Source of the DNA: Paraeggerthella hominis
GTDB lineage: Bacteria > Actinomycetota > Coriobacteriia > Coriobacteriales > Eggerthellaceae
Assembly: GCF_021044775.1 (NCBI RefSeq)
Contig: NZ_JAJNOQ010000009.1
Coordinates: forward strand, 52,773 to 116,772
Direction of reading: 5' to 3'
Length of the DNA stretch: 64,000 bases
The notes beneath the pieces are model-generated. The model made no database searches, had not been told where the DNA came from, and was given only the letters and a program-made list of their open reading frames with translations. The position numbers and the translations under genes were made by a program. How positions within the stretch are numbered: position 1 is the stretch's first letter; the number at the start of each line of letters is the position of its first letter. Positions 16,733-24,931 of this stretch are shown one piece after another.

Positions 16733-16754
16733 AAGAACCGCCGAAGCGGTTCTT
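16733..16754. terminator. Terminator of the PurF-like gene
   Basis: AAGAACCGC and GCGGTTCTT flank a CGAA loop. On the minus strand the hairpin is followed by a run of T, which fits termination of the PurF-like transcript. A TTTT on the plus side may make it bidirectional. Confidence 0.75.
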
Positions 16755-16782
16755 TTCGTCGAGCAAGCGTTGTCGGGAAAGG

Positions 16783-18204
16783 CTATTCCTTGCCGTTCCA
16801 GCAGTAGGTGCATACCTGGTCACGATCGATGCCGATGGCTTCCAGCATGCCGTCAAGCGACTGGTAGCCCAGCGAATCGAAGCCCATCTGCTCGCAGATT
16901 GCGTGCAGCATGCACTGGCCGCGCTCGGTGGAGCTGTCGGCGTATTCCTCCAGGTGCTCCTGACCCTCGTCGCCTTCGAGCTGCTGCACTACGCGGCGCG
17001 CGATCAGATCCATCTCGGACTTGCTGCTTGAGAAGCTCAGGTATTTGCAGCTGAACATGATGGGCGGGCAAGCCGAGCGCATGTGCACCTCGGACGCGCC
17101 GCATTCGTACAGGAAGTCCACCGTTTCGTGCAGCTGGGTGCCGCGCACGATGGAGTCGTCTACGAACAGCAGCTTTTTGTCGCGGATGAGCTCGGGGATG
17201 TGGATCTGCTTCATTTTGGCCACGCGGTTGCGAACCTCTTGGTTGCTGGGCATGAACGAACGCGCCCACGTGGGCGTGTACTTGATGAACGGGCGGGCGA
17301 ACGGCGTCTTGCATTCCGTTGCGTATCCGATGGCGTGCGGTACGCCGGAATCGGGCACGCCCGCCACGTAGTCCAGGTCGGGCAGGGTACCGGCAGCGGC
17401 TTCGTTGCGCGCCATGACGGCACCGTTGCGGTAGCGCATGACCTCGACGTTCACGCCTTCGTAATTCGAGTTGGGGTAGCCGTAGTACACCCACAGAAAT
17501 GCGCAGATCTTCATCTTGTCGCCTGCGGGGGCAATGGTCTGGTACCCGTCGGCGTCGATGCGCACGATTTCGCCGGGGCCCAGTTCGTATTCGTCGTCGT
17601 AGCCCAGCTTGTGGTACGCAAACGACTCGAACGAGATGCAGAACCCGTCGTCGTTCTTGCCAATGAGCACGGGGAGGCGCCCCATCTTGTCGCGCGCTGC
17701 GATGATGCGGCCGTCCTCGGTCATGATCAGCAAGGTGAGCGATCCTTCGATCGCATCCTGAGCATGCTTGATGCCCGAGACGAAGTCGTCTTTCTGGTTG
17801 ATGAGCGCAGCCACCAGCTCGGTGGTGTTGACGGCACCGGAGCTCATGGCCATGAACTGGCGGTTGCCGTCGGTGAAGTAGGATTCCACCAGCTGTTCGG
17901 CATTGTTGATGGCGCCTACGGTGGTGATGCCGAAGGTGCCCAGATGCGATCGCACCAGAAGCGGCTGCGGATCGGTGTCGCTGATGCAGCCGATGCCGCT
18001 GCATCCGTGGAATCCGGGAAGGTCGTCTTCGAAGCGCGTGCGGAACGGCGTGTTCTCGATCGAATGGATTTCGCGCTGGAAGCCCTCGTCGTCGTGGAAA
18101 ATCATGCCCGCGCGCCGCGTTCCCAAGTGAGAGTGGTAGTCCACGCCAAAAAACACGTCCAGCACCACATCATGATGTGATGCAGCCCCGAAGAATCCGC
18201 CCAT
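16783..18204 (-). CDS. Amidophosphoribosyltransferase (PurF) homologue lacking the N-terminal catalytic Cys
   Basis: A 473-residue class II glutamine-amidotransferase/phosphoribosyltransferase protein. The C-terminal half keeps the PRPP-binding motif LLFVDDSIVRGTQ (about residue 345) and SGVPHAIGYA. The N-terminal Ntn-hydrolase domain is recognisable (RRAGMIF, HLGTFGITTVGAINNAEQL), but the protein begins MGGFFGAAS where PurF has Cys-Gly-(V/I)-F-G after Met removal. The nucleophile that releases ammonia from glutamine is thus replaced by Gly. It may use free ammonia, or do something else than the first purine step. The start at 18204 has AAAGGT in front; no upstream in-frame Cys could serve. 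It is divergent from the asparaginase gene. Confidence 0.82.
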   Translation of the reverse strand: MGGFFGAASHHDVVLDVFFGVDYHSHLGTRRAGMIFHDDEGFQREIHSIENTPFRTRFEDDLPGFHGCSGIGCISDTDPQPLLVRSHLGTFGITTVGAINNAEQLVESYFTDGNRQFMAMSSGAVNTTELVAALINQKDDFVSGIKHAQDAIEGSLTLLIMTEDGRIIAARDKMGRLPVLIGKNDDGFCISFESFAYHKLGYDDEYELGPGEIVRIDADGYQTIAPAGDKMKICAFLWVYYGYPNSNYEGVNVEVMRYRNGAVMARNEAAAGTLPDLDYVAGVPDSGVPHAIGYATECKTPFARPFIKYTPTWARSFMPSNQEVRNRVAKMKQIHIPELIRDKKLLFVDDSIVRGTQLHETVDFLYECGASEVHMRSACPPIMFSCKYLSFSSSKSEMDLIARRVVQQLEGDEGQEHLEEYADSSTERGQCMLHAICEQMGFDSLGYQSLDGMLEAIGIDRDQVCTYCWNGKE

Positions 18205-18519
18205 TATGTACCTTTCGTCTTGCCCTGCCGCCTCGTCCTGCAAAAGCATCAGTATAAAGCTCCTGGAGCCTTGCAAGGCCGAGGTCGTGGGACGATTCGC
18301 GGTTTCTGCACGAGAAGCGCGGGCAGCGGTGGCGCCGTCGACTTTGCGAAGCCGTATCCAAGGTTGCGCGCAGGGTCGAAGGGGCGGGCGTTTCGCTCTT
18401 TCGAGCTGGCGGCGTTGGGCGCAGCTGGGGGCTTGATGGAATTTTCGATCGGAGCGTTCGCACTTGCGTGGAGGCAGGTACTGTTGTTTCGTTCAAAGGA
18501 TTCGAGGGAAAGCGTGCGC

Positions 18520-19521
18520 ATGAAGAAGATTCTGATGATTGCAACCGGGGGCACCATCGCTTCAGCCGAGGATGGCTGCGGACTTGCCCCGTCGCTGACC
18601 GGCGAGGAGCTGGCTCGGTTCGTGCCGCAGGTGGAGGGCTTGTGCGCGTTGGACGTGGTGCAGCCTATGAACATCGACAGCACAAACATGCGACCTGCTG
18701 ATTGGATGCTCATTCGCGACGAAATCGCGCGTGCCTACGATGCGTACGACGGGTTCGTGGTGCTGCACGGCACCGACACCATGGCGTACACGGCAGCGGC
18801 GCTTTCGTACCTGATCCAGGGGAGCGGAAAGCCCATTGTGCTGACCGGTTCGCAACAGCCCATGGGCAGTCCGTTCACCGACGCGAAGCTCAACGTGTAC
18901 CAAAGCCTTCTGTACGCGCTTGACGATCGATCGTGCGACGTGTCCGTTGCGTTCGGCGGCTCGGTGATCGCGGGTACTCGTGCGCGCAAGCAGCGCACCA
19001 TGAGCTTCAACGCGTTTACGAGCGTTAATTTTCCCGAGATAGCCCTTATCAGGAACGATCGCGTGATCCGGGCGGCCTCGCCCGTTCGATGCGCGGACGA
19101 GGGGTCGCTTCGTCTGTTCGATCGCTTGAACGAGCGCGTGTTCGTTCTCAAATTGACGCCGGGAATGAGCCCAAGCGTGTTCGAACTTTTGGAACGCGAC
19201 TACGATGCGGTGATCGTGGAGACGTTCGGCATTGGGGGAATTCCTGCGTACCATGACTTCCACCAGGCCCTTTTCGACTGGGTCGATGCCGGGAAAACCC
19301 TGGTGATGACCACGCAGGTGCCCGAAGAGGGGTGCGATTTGGGCGTGTACGAAGTGGGACGAGCCTTTGCCAACCATCCCGGCATTCTCAAGGGCGGCGA
19401 TATGACCACCGAGGCTTTGGTGGCGAAGACCATGTGGGCCCTTGGGCAAACGACCGATGCGGACGAGATTCGATCGTTGTTCTATCGGGTGGTGAATCAC
19501 GATCGGACGGTAGAGGGCTAA
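18520..19521 (+). CDS. ansA: L-asparaginase, type I
   Basis: A 333-residue asparaginase hydrolysing L-asparagine to aspartate and ammonia. The two catalytic threonines lie in IATGGTIAS (about residue 11) and LHGTDTMAYTAAAL (about 84). Family segments VLTGSQQPMGSP and VVETFGIGGIPA are intact. No signal peptide is seen, which fits the cytoplasmic type I enzyme. The start at 18520 has GAGGGAAAG upstream; the long open frame before it has no family similarity. It ends 74 bp before the convergent deformylase gene. Confidence 0.9.
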   Translation: MKKILMIATGGTIASAEDGCGLAPSLTGEELARFVPQVEGLCALDVVQPMNIDSTNMRPADWMLIRDEIARAYDAYDGFVVLHGTDTMAYTAAALSYLIQGSGKPIVLTGSQQPMGSPFTDAKLNVYQSLLYALDDRSCDVSVAFGGSVIAGTRARKQRTMSFNAFTSVNFPEIALIRNDRVIRAASPVRCADEGSLRLFDRLNERVFVLKLTPGMSPSVFELLERDYDAVIVETFGIGGIPAYHDFHQALFDWVDAGKTLVMTTQVPEEGCDLGVYEVGRAFANHPGILKGGDMTTEALVAKTMWALGQTTDADEIRSLFYRVVNHDRTVEG

Positions 19522-19537
19522 GGCTTTCGCACGGCTT

Positions 19538-19585
19538 GCTCGCGCGGGGCTTCGCTGCGCGAGCGGCTGCGGGATCGCGCAGCCG
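19538..19585. terminator. Two tandem hairpins between convergent genes
   Basis: GCTCGCGC pairs with GCGCGAGC (19538-19564) and CGGCTGCG with CGCAGCCG (19564-19585). They fill the gap between ansA and the deformylase gene and may terminate both transcripts, though T-tracts are absent. Confidence 0.45.
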
Positions 19586-19594
19586 CCCGCCGGG

Positions 19595-20005
19595 CTAGAT
19601 CACGATGCCGTTGCAGTGGTCGATCTCGTGCTGGATGATCTGCGCGGTCCATCCGGCGAACGACTTCGTCTTGGAGCGAAACGCCTCGTCTTCGTAGCGA
19701 ACCTTGATGGTTCGGTAGCGTGTGGCGGCGCGCCTGCCGAGCAGCGAGAGGCAGCCTTCTTCCGTTTCGAAGGGGCCTGCGCAGCTGATGATTTCCGGAT
19801 TGAACATGATGCGCGACGTGCCTTCGTCGTCGAATACGATGATGCGCTTCGGTACGCCGATCATGTTGGCGGCCATTCCGACGCATTCGTGCGAGTGGGC
19901 GGCCAGCGTGTCGAGCAGGTCTTGCGCCGTTTGGACATCGGCGGTTGTCGCCGGTGCGCAGGGCTGCGCAAGAAACGTTTGGTTTCTCATGATGGGCTTG
20001 ATCAC
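19595..20005 (-). CDS. Peptide deformylase family protein (motif I Gln replaced)
   Basis: A 136-residue protein of the polypeptide deformylase fold, from a GTG at 20003-20005 preceded by GAAAGGCCC. Motif II EEGCLSL (metal Cys) and motif III QHEIDH (two metal His and catalytic Glu) are complete. In motif I the usual G-x-G-x-A-A-x-Q is VGMAANMIG, so the oxyanion Gln is Met. This pattern is known from a short deformylase-like group in Firmicutes, so it may be a variant enzyme and not a dead one. It removes formyl from nascent N-terminal Met if active. It lies in a minus-strand cluster with arsC and a second deformylase homologue. Confidence 0.82.
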   Translation of the reverse strand: MIKPIMRNQTFLAQPCAPATTADVQTAQDLLDTLAAHSHECVGMAANMIGVPKRIIVFDDEGTSRIMFNPEIISCAGPFETEEGCLSLLGRRAATRYRTIKVRYEDEAFRSKTKSFAGWTAQIIQHEIDHCNGIVI

Positions 20006-20081
20006 GGCAGGGCCTTTCGGGATGAGGCGACGGGATTCGGGGAGGTCGGTGGCTTGCGCGAACGGGATACGGCGCAAACGG

Positions 20082-20534
20082 TCAAAGGGCGGCTTCCATG
20101 CGCTTCTTGAGGTCGGCGATGCGATCTTCAATGAGGGCGAGACAGGTTTCGAACGAGCTATCGTCTTTGCCGCTGGGGTCTTCGAGCCCCCAATCCTCGC
20201 GATGCGCGCATGGAAGCGCCGGGCACGCAACCCCGCAGCCCATGGTGACAACCCAATCGACGGGCGGAATATCGTCGAGCGGCTTTGACCGAAGCCCGTC
20301 GGTTCCGTATCCATGGTTGGCAAGCGTTTGCAGTGCCTGGTGGTTTATGTGCTCCCGGGGGTGCGTGCCGGCCGAGCAAGCTGCAAAGGTGCCTTTTGCG
20401 ATCTGCTTCGCGATTGCTTCTGCCATTTGGCTTCGACATGAGTTGTGCGTGCAGACGAAAGCAACTCGAGGAATCGGGCGGCTTGTCGTTTGGGGATGGC
20501 TGCGTTCGGGACCGAAAGGCTCTGCTTCGTGCAA
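20082..20534 (-). CDS. arsC: Arsenate reductase, low-molecular-weight phosphatase type
   Basis: A 150-residue protein with the LMW tyrosine-phosphatase loop CTHNSCRSQMAEA (Cys-X5-Arg, about residue 29), the second region MGCGVACPALPC with extra cysteines, and the acid loop WGLEDPSG. Cysteines after the loop fit thioredoxin-coupled arsenate reductases, which reduce arsenate to arsenite. No ars efflux gene or ArsR is adjacent, so a phosphatase role remains possible. The start is a TTG at 20532-20534 after GGAGCACCC; the first 20 residues before RVAFVCTHN are not conserved, so the true start may lie inside. Confidence 0.8.
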   Translation of the reverse strand: MHEAEPFGPERSHPQTTSRPIPRVAFVCTHNSCRSQMAEAIAKQIAKGTFAACSAGTHPREHINHQALQTLANHGYGTDGLRSKPLDDIPPVDWVVTMGCGVACPALPCAHREDWGLEDPSGKDDSSFETCLALIEDRIADLKKRMEAAL

Positions 20535-20560
20535 GGGTGCTCCATTCTAGGCGTGCGGCA

Positions 20561-20734
20561 TCAACCGCGCTTGGATCCTTGGCGGCTGATGCCGCCCTTG
20601 TGGCCCGAGGCCTTGTTCGGGCCGATGCCTGCGCGCGGGTTGCGATTGAGGGGAGCCGAAGCGGCGCGCCCGCCTTTTGCGGCGAGCGCGCGAATCCAAC
20701 GGTCTCGATCGGGGTTGCTGGACGGTTTTGCCAT
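20561..20734 (-). CDS. Small basic protein (57 aa)
   Basis: An open frame of 57 residues (MAKPSSNPDRDRWIRALAAK at the start) rich in Gly, Arg, Lys and Ser, ending in a basic tail. It lies between the second deformylase homologue and arsC on the same strand with tight spacing (28 and 26 bp), which is the main support. The ribosome-binding site is weak. It could be a small nucleic-acid-binding protein. I do not recognise it. Confidence 0.4.
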   Translation of the reverse strand: MAKPSSNPDRDRWIRALAAKGGRAASAPLNRNPRAGIGPNKASGHKGGISRQGSKRG

Positions 20735-20762
20735 GATGGTTCGGACTGCCTGAGCGCGCGAG

Positions 20763-21182
20763 CTAGACCAGCTTGCCCTTGCAATGGTCGATCGTGTGCT
20801 GAATGATCTGGGCTGTCCAGCCGTTGAAGTCCTTCTTGCGGGCAACAAGCGTGCCGTCGACCAGCTCTTCGTAGGCGATTTTGACGCGATCGTAGCGCGT
20901 TACCTTGGAATCGGCCTCCAAGGAAAGGCAGCCTTCGACGGTCTTGAACGCGCCGAGCGCCTGCAGCAGCTTGGGGTTGTACATGACGTGCGGCTGGTCG
21001 TTGTCGTCAAGATAGGCGACAACGCAGGTGGCGGCGCCAATTTGATTGGCCGCCAAGCATGCGGCGCCTTCGAGCGAGATCAGCGTGTCGATCAGATCCT
21101 GCGCAACCGACGCGTCTTCGGCGGTGGCTGCAGCGCAGGGCTGCGAGAGGATGGCCTCGTCCTTTACCAGTTCCTTGATCAT
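20763..21182 (-). CDS. Peptide deformylase homologue with altered active site (HTIDH)
   Basis: A 139-residue protein clearly related to the one at 19595-20005: both share D-L-(I/L)-D-T-L, an AAN(M/Q)IG motif I, (E/V)EGCLSL and GWTAQIIQH. Here motif I keeps Gln (LAANQIG) and motif II Cys is intact, but motif III reads QHTIDH, so the catalytic Glu of HExDH is Thr. Metal ligands remain. Loss of this Glu should abolish deformylation, so it may be a regulatory or binding homologue. The ATG at 21180-21182 has GGGAG 6 bases upstream. It leads the cluster with the small basic gene, arsC and the other deformylase. Confidence 0.82.
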   Translation of the reverse strand: MIKELVKDEAILSQPCAAATAEDASVAQDLIDTLISLEGAACLAANQIGAATCVVAYLDDNDQPHVMYNPKLLQALGAFKTVEGCLSLEADSKVTRYDRVKIAYEELVDGTLVARKKDFNGWTAQIIQHTIDHCKGKLV

Positions 21183-21378
21183 GATGCTCCCGTCTTCGTG
21201 GGTTTGAAACGCCCGCGGTGCTGCGTGCGCGCTGCGGGGTTGATTTTCCTGGACGAATTCTATCACGAGGAAGCCTGAGGGGGCGTGGGAGCATGCACGA
21301 GGCGCGTTCGGAGCGCGCACGCAGCAAGGTTGGCCCGGCGCGTTCGGCACGTTGTGCGGTCCGCGGCGTCTTCGGTTG

Positions 21379-21825
21379 CTACTTCCAGCGCTTGAGGTGG
21401 GGAAGCAGCGCGCCCATGAACGAGACGGCCTCGTCGCGTGAAACGTGGCAGGATTCGGCCATGTACGGGGCGCAACGCTCGATAAGCTCCTCAAGCGACT
21501 CGTCTTCGACGAATGCGCCGTCGCGATAGCACCATGAGCAGTAGTCGGCGGAAGGTGCGCCGTCGGCTTCGCTGCCGTAGTCTTTCGGTTGGTAAAAGGG
21601 CATGCCGCAGCTTTGGCAGTAGTCTCCGTCGGGCATCTCGAGCAAGTGGGTGACGGGGAGGTCGAAGGTGGCCGAGATCAGCTTGCACATATCGATGCCG
21701 GGTGTGGTCTCGCCGTTTTCCCAGCGAGATACCGCTTGGCGCGTTACGAAAAGCTTGCGGGCGACGTCTTGCTGCGTGAGGTTGCGCTCTTTGCGCATGG
21801 TTACGAGGGCGTCTGCGATGGTCAT
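21379..21825 (-). CDS. XRE-type HTH regulator with zinc-ribbon tail
   Basis: A 148-residue regulator. Residues 1-65 form an HTH_3 domain (MRKERNLTQQDVARKLFVTR, QAVSRWENGETTPGID). A zinc ribbon follows (CQSCGMPF at about 79, YCSWCY at about 101), then a helical tail. It resembles the common HTH plus zinc-ribbon regulators of gut Firmicutes and Actinobacteria. Start at 21825 with GAAAGGACG. It is alone, on the same strand as the deformylase cluster 196 bp downstream, which it might control; this is inference. Confidence 0.85.
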   Translation of the reverse strand: MTIADALVTMRKERNLTQQDVARKLFVTRQAVSRWENGETTPGIDMCKLISATFDLPVTHLLEMPDGDYCQSCGMPFYQPKDYGSEADGAPSADYCSWCYRDGAFVEDESLEELIERCAPYMAESCHVSRDEAVSFMGALLPHLKRWK

Positions 21826-22054
21826 GGGGCGTCCTTTCAGGCGGGCGGAAGCGGCGATGCGCCGCAAGGACATTGAACCATGCGAGGTGCGAAAACGTAA
21901 AGCAACGAGTTGTTGCGGCGCGGTGGCAGCGGCTAGGGTTCTTGCGGTCGCTTCGCGTGGCCCAGGCGCGACCGTCGAGGCCACGCGCGCAGGTTGGAAC
22001 TTGCGCACGTGGCGCTCGGGCAACGTTGAGGCTTGGCTTGGCGGTGCGCTTGCG

Positions 22055-23746
22055 CTACTGCGCGCGCTTTCGCACCGCTCGACTCTCCTCGTCAAGCAGC
22101 TGGTGCGCGTAGGCTATGGCGTCGTCGATGTTGCCGCGGAAATGATCTTCGCCGACCAAATCCACGAAGCCTGCGCGCCGCATGGTCTTCATGGGCTGCT
22201 CGTTGGCATGCGAGAAGATGAGGCTCACGCCGTTTTCGCGGCAGTAGTCATACAGGTTCTCCAGTGCGTTCATGCCCGTGGAGTCGAGCGAGGGAACGCC
22301 ACGCATGCGGATGATCAGGTACTTCGTGAACGATTTTACCGAAATGTCCGTGATGCGGTCGGTCATGCCGAAGAACATGGGGCCGTTGATCTCGTACACG
22401 CGCACGCTTTTGGGCAGTTCGCGAAGGTGGGTGACCTCGGAGTCCTCGTCGCAGTAGTACTTCCAGCCGCGGACCTCGGTTTCCTTGCTGACCATCTTCA
22501 TGAACAGGACCACGGTGATCAGCATGCCCACGCCGATGGCTACCACCAGGTCGAACACGATGGTCAGCGTGAAGGTTAGAAGCAGCGTGGCGACGGCGCC
22601 CTTCGACGTGGTTTTGCACAGATGCGCGAAGTTGCGCCAGCCGGACATGTTGTATGCGACGTGCAGCAGGATGGCCGCGATGGTGGGCATGGGGATGAAG
22701 GCGGCGTAGGGCATGAAGAACGCCAGGACGATGAGCAGCACCAGCGCATGGGTCATGCCGGCGACGGGGGTGCGTCCGCCGTTTTTGACGTTCGCGGCCG
22801 TGCGGGCGATGGCTCCCGTTGCGGGGATGCCGCCGAACAGCACCGACGCGACGTTGCCCGCGCCTTGCGCTACCAGCTCCATATTGCTGCGATGGTGGGA
22901 GCTGATCATGCTGTCGGCGACCACGCAGGACAGCAATGATTCTATGGCGGCCAAAATGGCGATGGTGACGCCGTTCATCATCTGCTCGCGGAATATGTCC
23001 AGGTTGAGTTGCGGAACGTGGAAGGCGGGCAGTCCGCTGTTGATGGTGTAAAGGTCCCCGATGGTGTTCACGTTCATTCCGAAGCCGTTCACCATGGCCA
23101 CTCCGGCGATCAGCGCCACCAGGGAGCCGGGGATCCTTTCGCTTACCTTGGGCCAGGCAAAAAGGATTGCAAGGCACACGACGCCCACTGCGAACGCTTG
23201 CCAGTTGACCGTGGCGATGCTTTGGGTTACGGCCTGCAGCTTGTCCATGGTCTCAACCGTGGGCGCGCCTGCGGGAAAGGTGAGCCCTAGGAAGTCCTTC
23301 GCCTGTCCGATGACGAGCGTTGCCGCGATGCCCGCGGTGAAGCCCGTGGTGATGGTGTAGGGCACGAAGCGGATGATGGCGCCGAGCTTGAAGAATCCCA
23401 TGAGCATAAGCAGGACGCCAGCGATGATGGTGGCGGCGATCAGGCCGTCTATGCCGTCGGCGGCCACGATGCCGGCTACGATGGTGGCGAACGCCGCGGT
23501 GGGACCGGAGATCTGCACGCGGCTTCCGCCTAAGAAAGCGATAAGGAACCCGGCGACGATGGCCGTATAGAGCCCCTTTTCGGGGCTGACGCCGGAGGCA
23601 ATGGCGAGGGCGATGGAGAGGGGCAGGGCCACTACTGCCACCATGATGCCCGAAACGATGTCTTTGGGCAGCTGCTTCTTGAGCTCTTCTTTGCTGGAAT
23701 GCTTGATGATGCTGAACAGGATAGGTTTGATTTTGTCGCGTTGCAT
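22055..23746 (-). CDS. SulP/SLC26 family anion transporter with STAS domain
   Basis: A 563-residue membrane protein with 10-14 hydrophobic segments (to about residue 410) and a C-terminal STAS domain (about 440-545). The family signature ALPLSIALAIASGVSPEKGLYTA and LGGSRVQISGPTAAF are intact. The STAS core (VRVYEINGPMFFG, RGVPSLDSTGMNAL) is normal, including the Asp-Ser-Thr-Gly site. SulP proteins move sulfate, bicarbonate or dicarboxylates; the substrate here is unknown. The start at 23746 gives MQRDKIKPILFSIIKH. A large inverted repeat lies in its leader. No neighbouring carbonic anhydrase or sulfate genes help decide. Confidence 0.88.
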   Translation of the reverse strand: MQRDKIKPILFSIIKHSSKEELKKQLPKDIVSGIMVAVVALPLSIALAIASGVSPEKGLYTAIVAGFLIAFLGGSRVQISGPTAAFATIVAGIVAADGIDGLIAATIIAGVLLMLMGFFKLGAIIRFVPYTITTGFTAGIAATLVIGQAKDFLGLTFPAGAPTVETMDKLQAVTQSIATVNWQAFAVGVVCLAILFAWPKVSERIPGSLVALIAGVAMVNGFGMNVNTIGDLYTINSGLPAFHVPQLNLDIFREQMMNGVTIAILAAIESLLSCVVADSMISSHHRSNMELVAQGAGNVASVLFGGIPATGAIARTAANVKNGGRTPVAGMTHALVLLIVLAFFMPYAAFIPMPTIAAILLHVAYNMSGWRNFAHLCKTTSKGAVATLLLTFTLTIVFDLVVAIGVGMLITVVLFMKMVSKETEVRGWKYYCDEDSEVTHLRELPKSVRVYEINGPMFFGMTDRITDISVKSFTKYLIIRMRGVPSLDSTGMNALENLYDYCRENGVSLIFSHANEQPMKTMRRAGFVDLVGEDHFRGNIDDAIAYAHQLLDEESRAVRKRAQ

Positions 23747-23803
23747 GGTCGATTCTTCTGGGTCGTGTCGGGCTTTGCGGTGTTGCGCCCCCGCAAACAA
23801 GAC

Positions 23804-23833
23804 GTTCCGCCCAAGCGTGGCGCCGGGCGGAAC
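23804..23833. repeat. Inverted repeat in the SulP gene leader
   Basis: GTTCCGCCC and GGGCGGAAC are perfect 9-bp arms around a 12-base loop, 58 bp upstream of the SulP start. In RNA it would form a stable 5' hairpin, perhaps regulatory. No known riboswitch pattern was recognised. Confidence 0.4.
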
Positions 23834-24043
23834 GCGAACGTGTTCGTTTTGCAGTTGGTGTTTGCGACGGGAATGTGCATTCTATCGCGCAAATGACAAT
23901 ATGGCAACCGTTGTACGATAGGGAGCCGTTCTGGGTTGACGAAACCCTGAAGGGGTGTCCTTTTGTCGCGACTGTGCTGCCGTGTTCGACCCGATGCCCC
24001 CGACGTCCTTGCTCGGAGCGTCGCGATTCGCAATAATGGAGGC

Positions 24044-24931
24044 ATGAGAAGGATAGATGACATATTCGCTACGCGCAAGCAGCCGGTCTCTTTCGAGATT
24101 TTCCCTCCGAAGGGGGATTTGACGCTCGATGCGGCTCATGGGGTTGCGGCTTCTTTGGCCGATCTTGTTCCCGACTTCATCAGCGTGACGTATTCGGCGG
24201 GAGGGAGCGGCAACCAGCAGGCTACGGCTGAAGTCGCTTCGCTTATCCACCACGACTTCGATGTTCCTTCGGTTGCGCATCTGACGTGCATCAACTCTAC
24301 CGAGGAGGCGTTGACCGCTGCGATCGACGATCTGCGTCGTCGCGGGGTCTCCAATGTGCTCGCCTTGCGCGGAGACCTTGTGTCCGCCTGCGACCCGTCG
24401 CCGTTCAAGTATGCCAAGGACCTTATCATGAGGTTGGCTGACGAGGGGTTTTGCATTGGAGCGGCGGCTTATCCCGAAGGCCATATCGAGTGCACCGACT
24501 TCAAGGCGTCCGTCGCTCATCTGAAGCAGAAGCAAGATGCAGGTGCGAGCTTTTTCGTCACGCAGCTGTTCTTCGACAACCAATATTACTACCGCTTTCG
24601 CGAAGCGGCCGAAAGAGCGCACGTCACGGTGCCCATAACGTGCGGCATCATGCCGTTTCTGAGCAAGGCCCAGATACAGCGCATGGTGTTCATGTGCGGC
24701 GCCTCGCTGCCGTCTCCCATCATCAAGCTTTTGGCGAAATACGAAAACGCTCCCGATTCCCTGCGGTCGGCCGGGATCGAGTTCGCGTGCGAGCAGCTGG
24801 TCGATCTTCAGAAGCACGGCGTTGACGGATTGCACATTTACACGATGAACCAGCCTGACATCGCGCGCGCCTGCGTGGGCGCGCTCAGGGGCTCCTGGGG
24901 TGCGGAAGGCGGTCGGCATGGCGGGCTTTGA
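24044..24931 (+). CDS. metF: 5,10-Methylenetetrahydrofolate reductase
   Basis: A 295-residue FAD-dependent TIM-barrel enzyme that makes 5-methyl-THF for methionine synthesis. Typical motifs: SFEIFPPKGD (about residue 18), ISVTYSAGGSGNQ (about 47), HLTCIN (about 83), NVLALRGD (about 105), GAAAYPEGHIE (about 143) and TQLFFDN (about 173). Length fits MetF. The ATG at 24044 has AATGGAGGC. It is the first gene of a metF / MetH-activation / metH operon, and its end overlaps the next gene by 14 bp. Confidence 0.93.
   Translation: MRRIDDIFATRKQPVSFEIFPPKGDLTLDAAHGVAASLADLVPDFISVTYSAGGSGNQQATAEVASLIHHDFDVPSVAHLTCINSTEEALTAAIDDLRRRGVSNVLALRGDLVSACDPSPFKYAKDLIMRLADEGFCIGAAAYPEGHIECTDFKASVAHLKQKQDAGASFFVTQLFFDNQYYYRFREAAERAHVTVPITCGIMPFLSKAQIQRMVFMCGASLPSPIIKLLAKYENAPDSLRSAGIEFACEQLVDLQKHGVDGLHIYTMNQPDIARACVGALRGSWGAEGGRHGGL

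Noticed and set aside
23880..24043. SAM or cobalamin riboswitch before metF
   Set aside because: Only short stems are seen; no conserved SAM-box or B12-box sequence was recognised.
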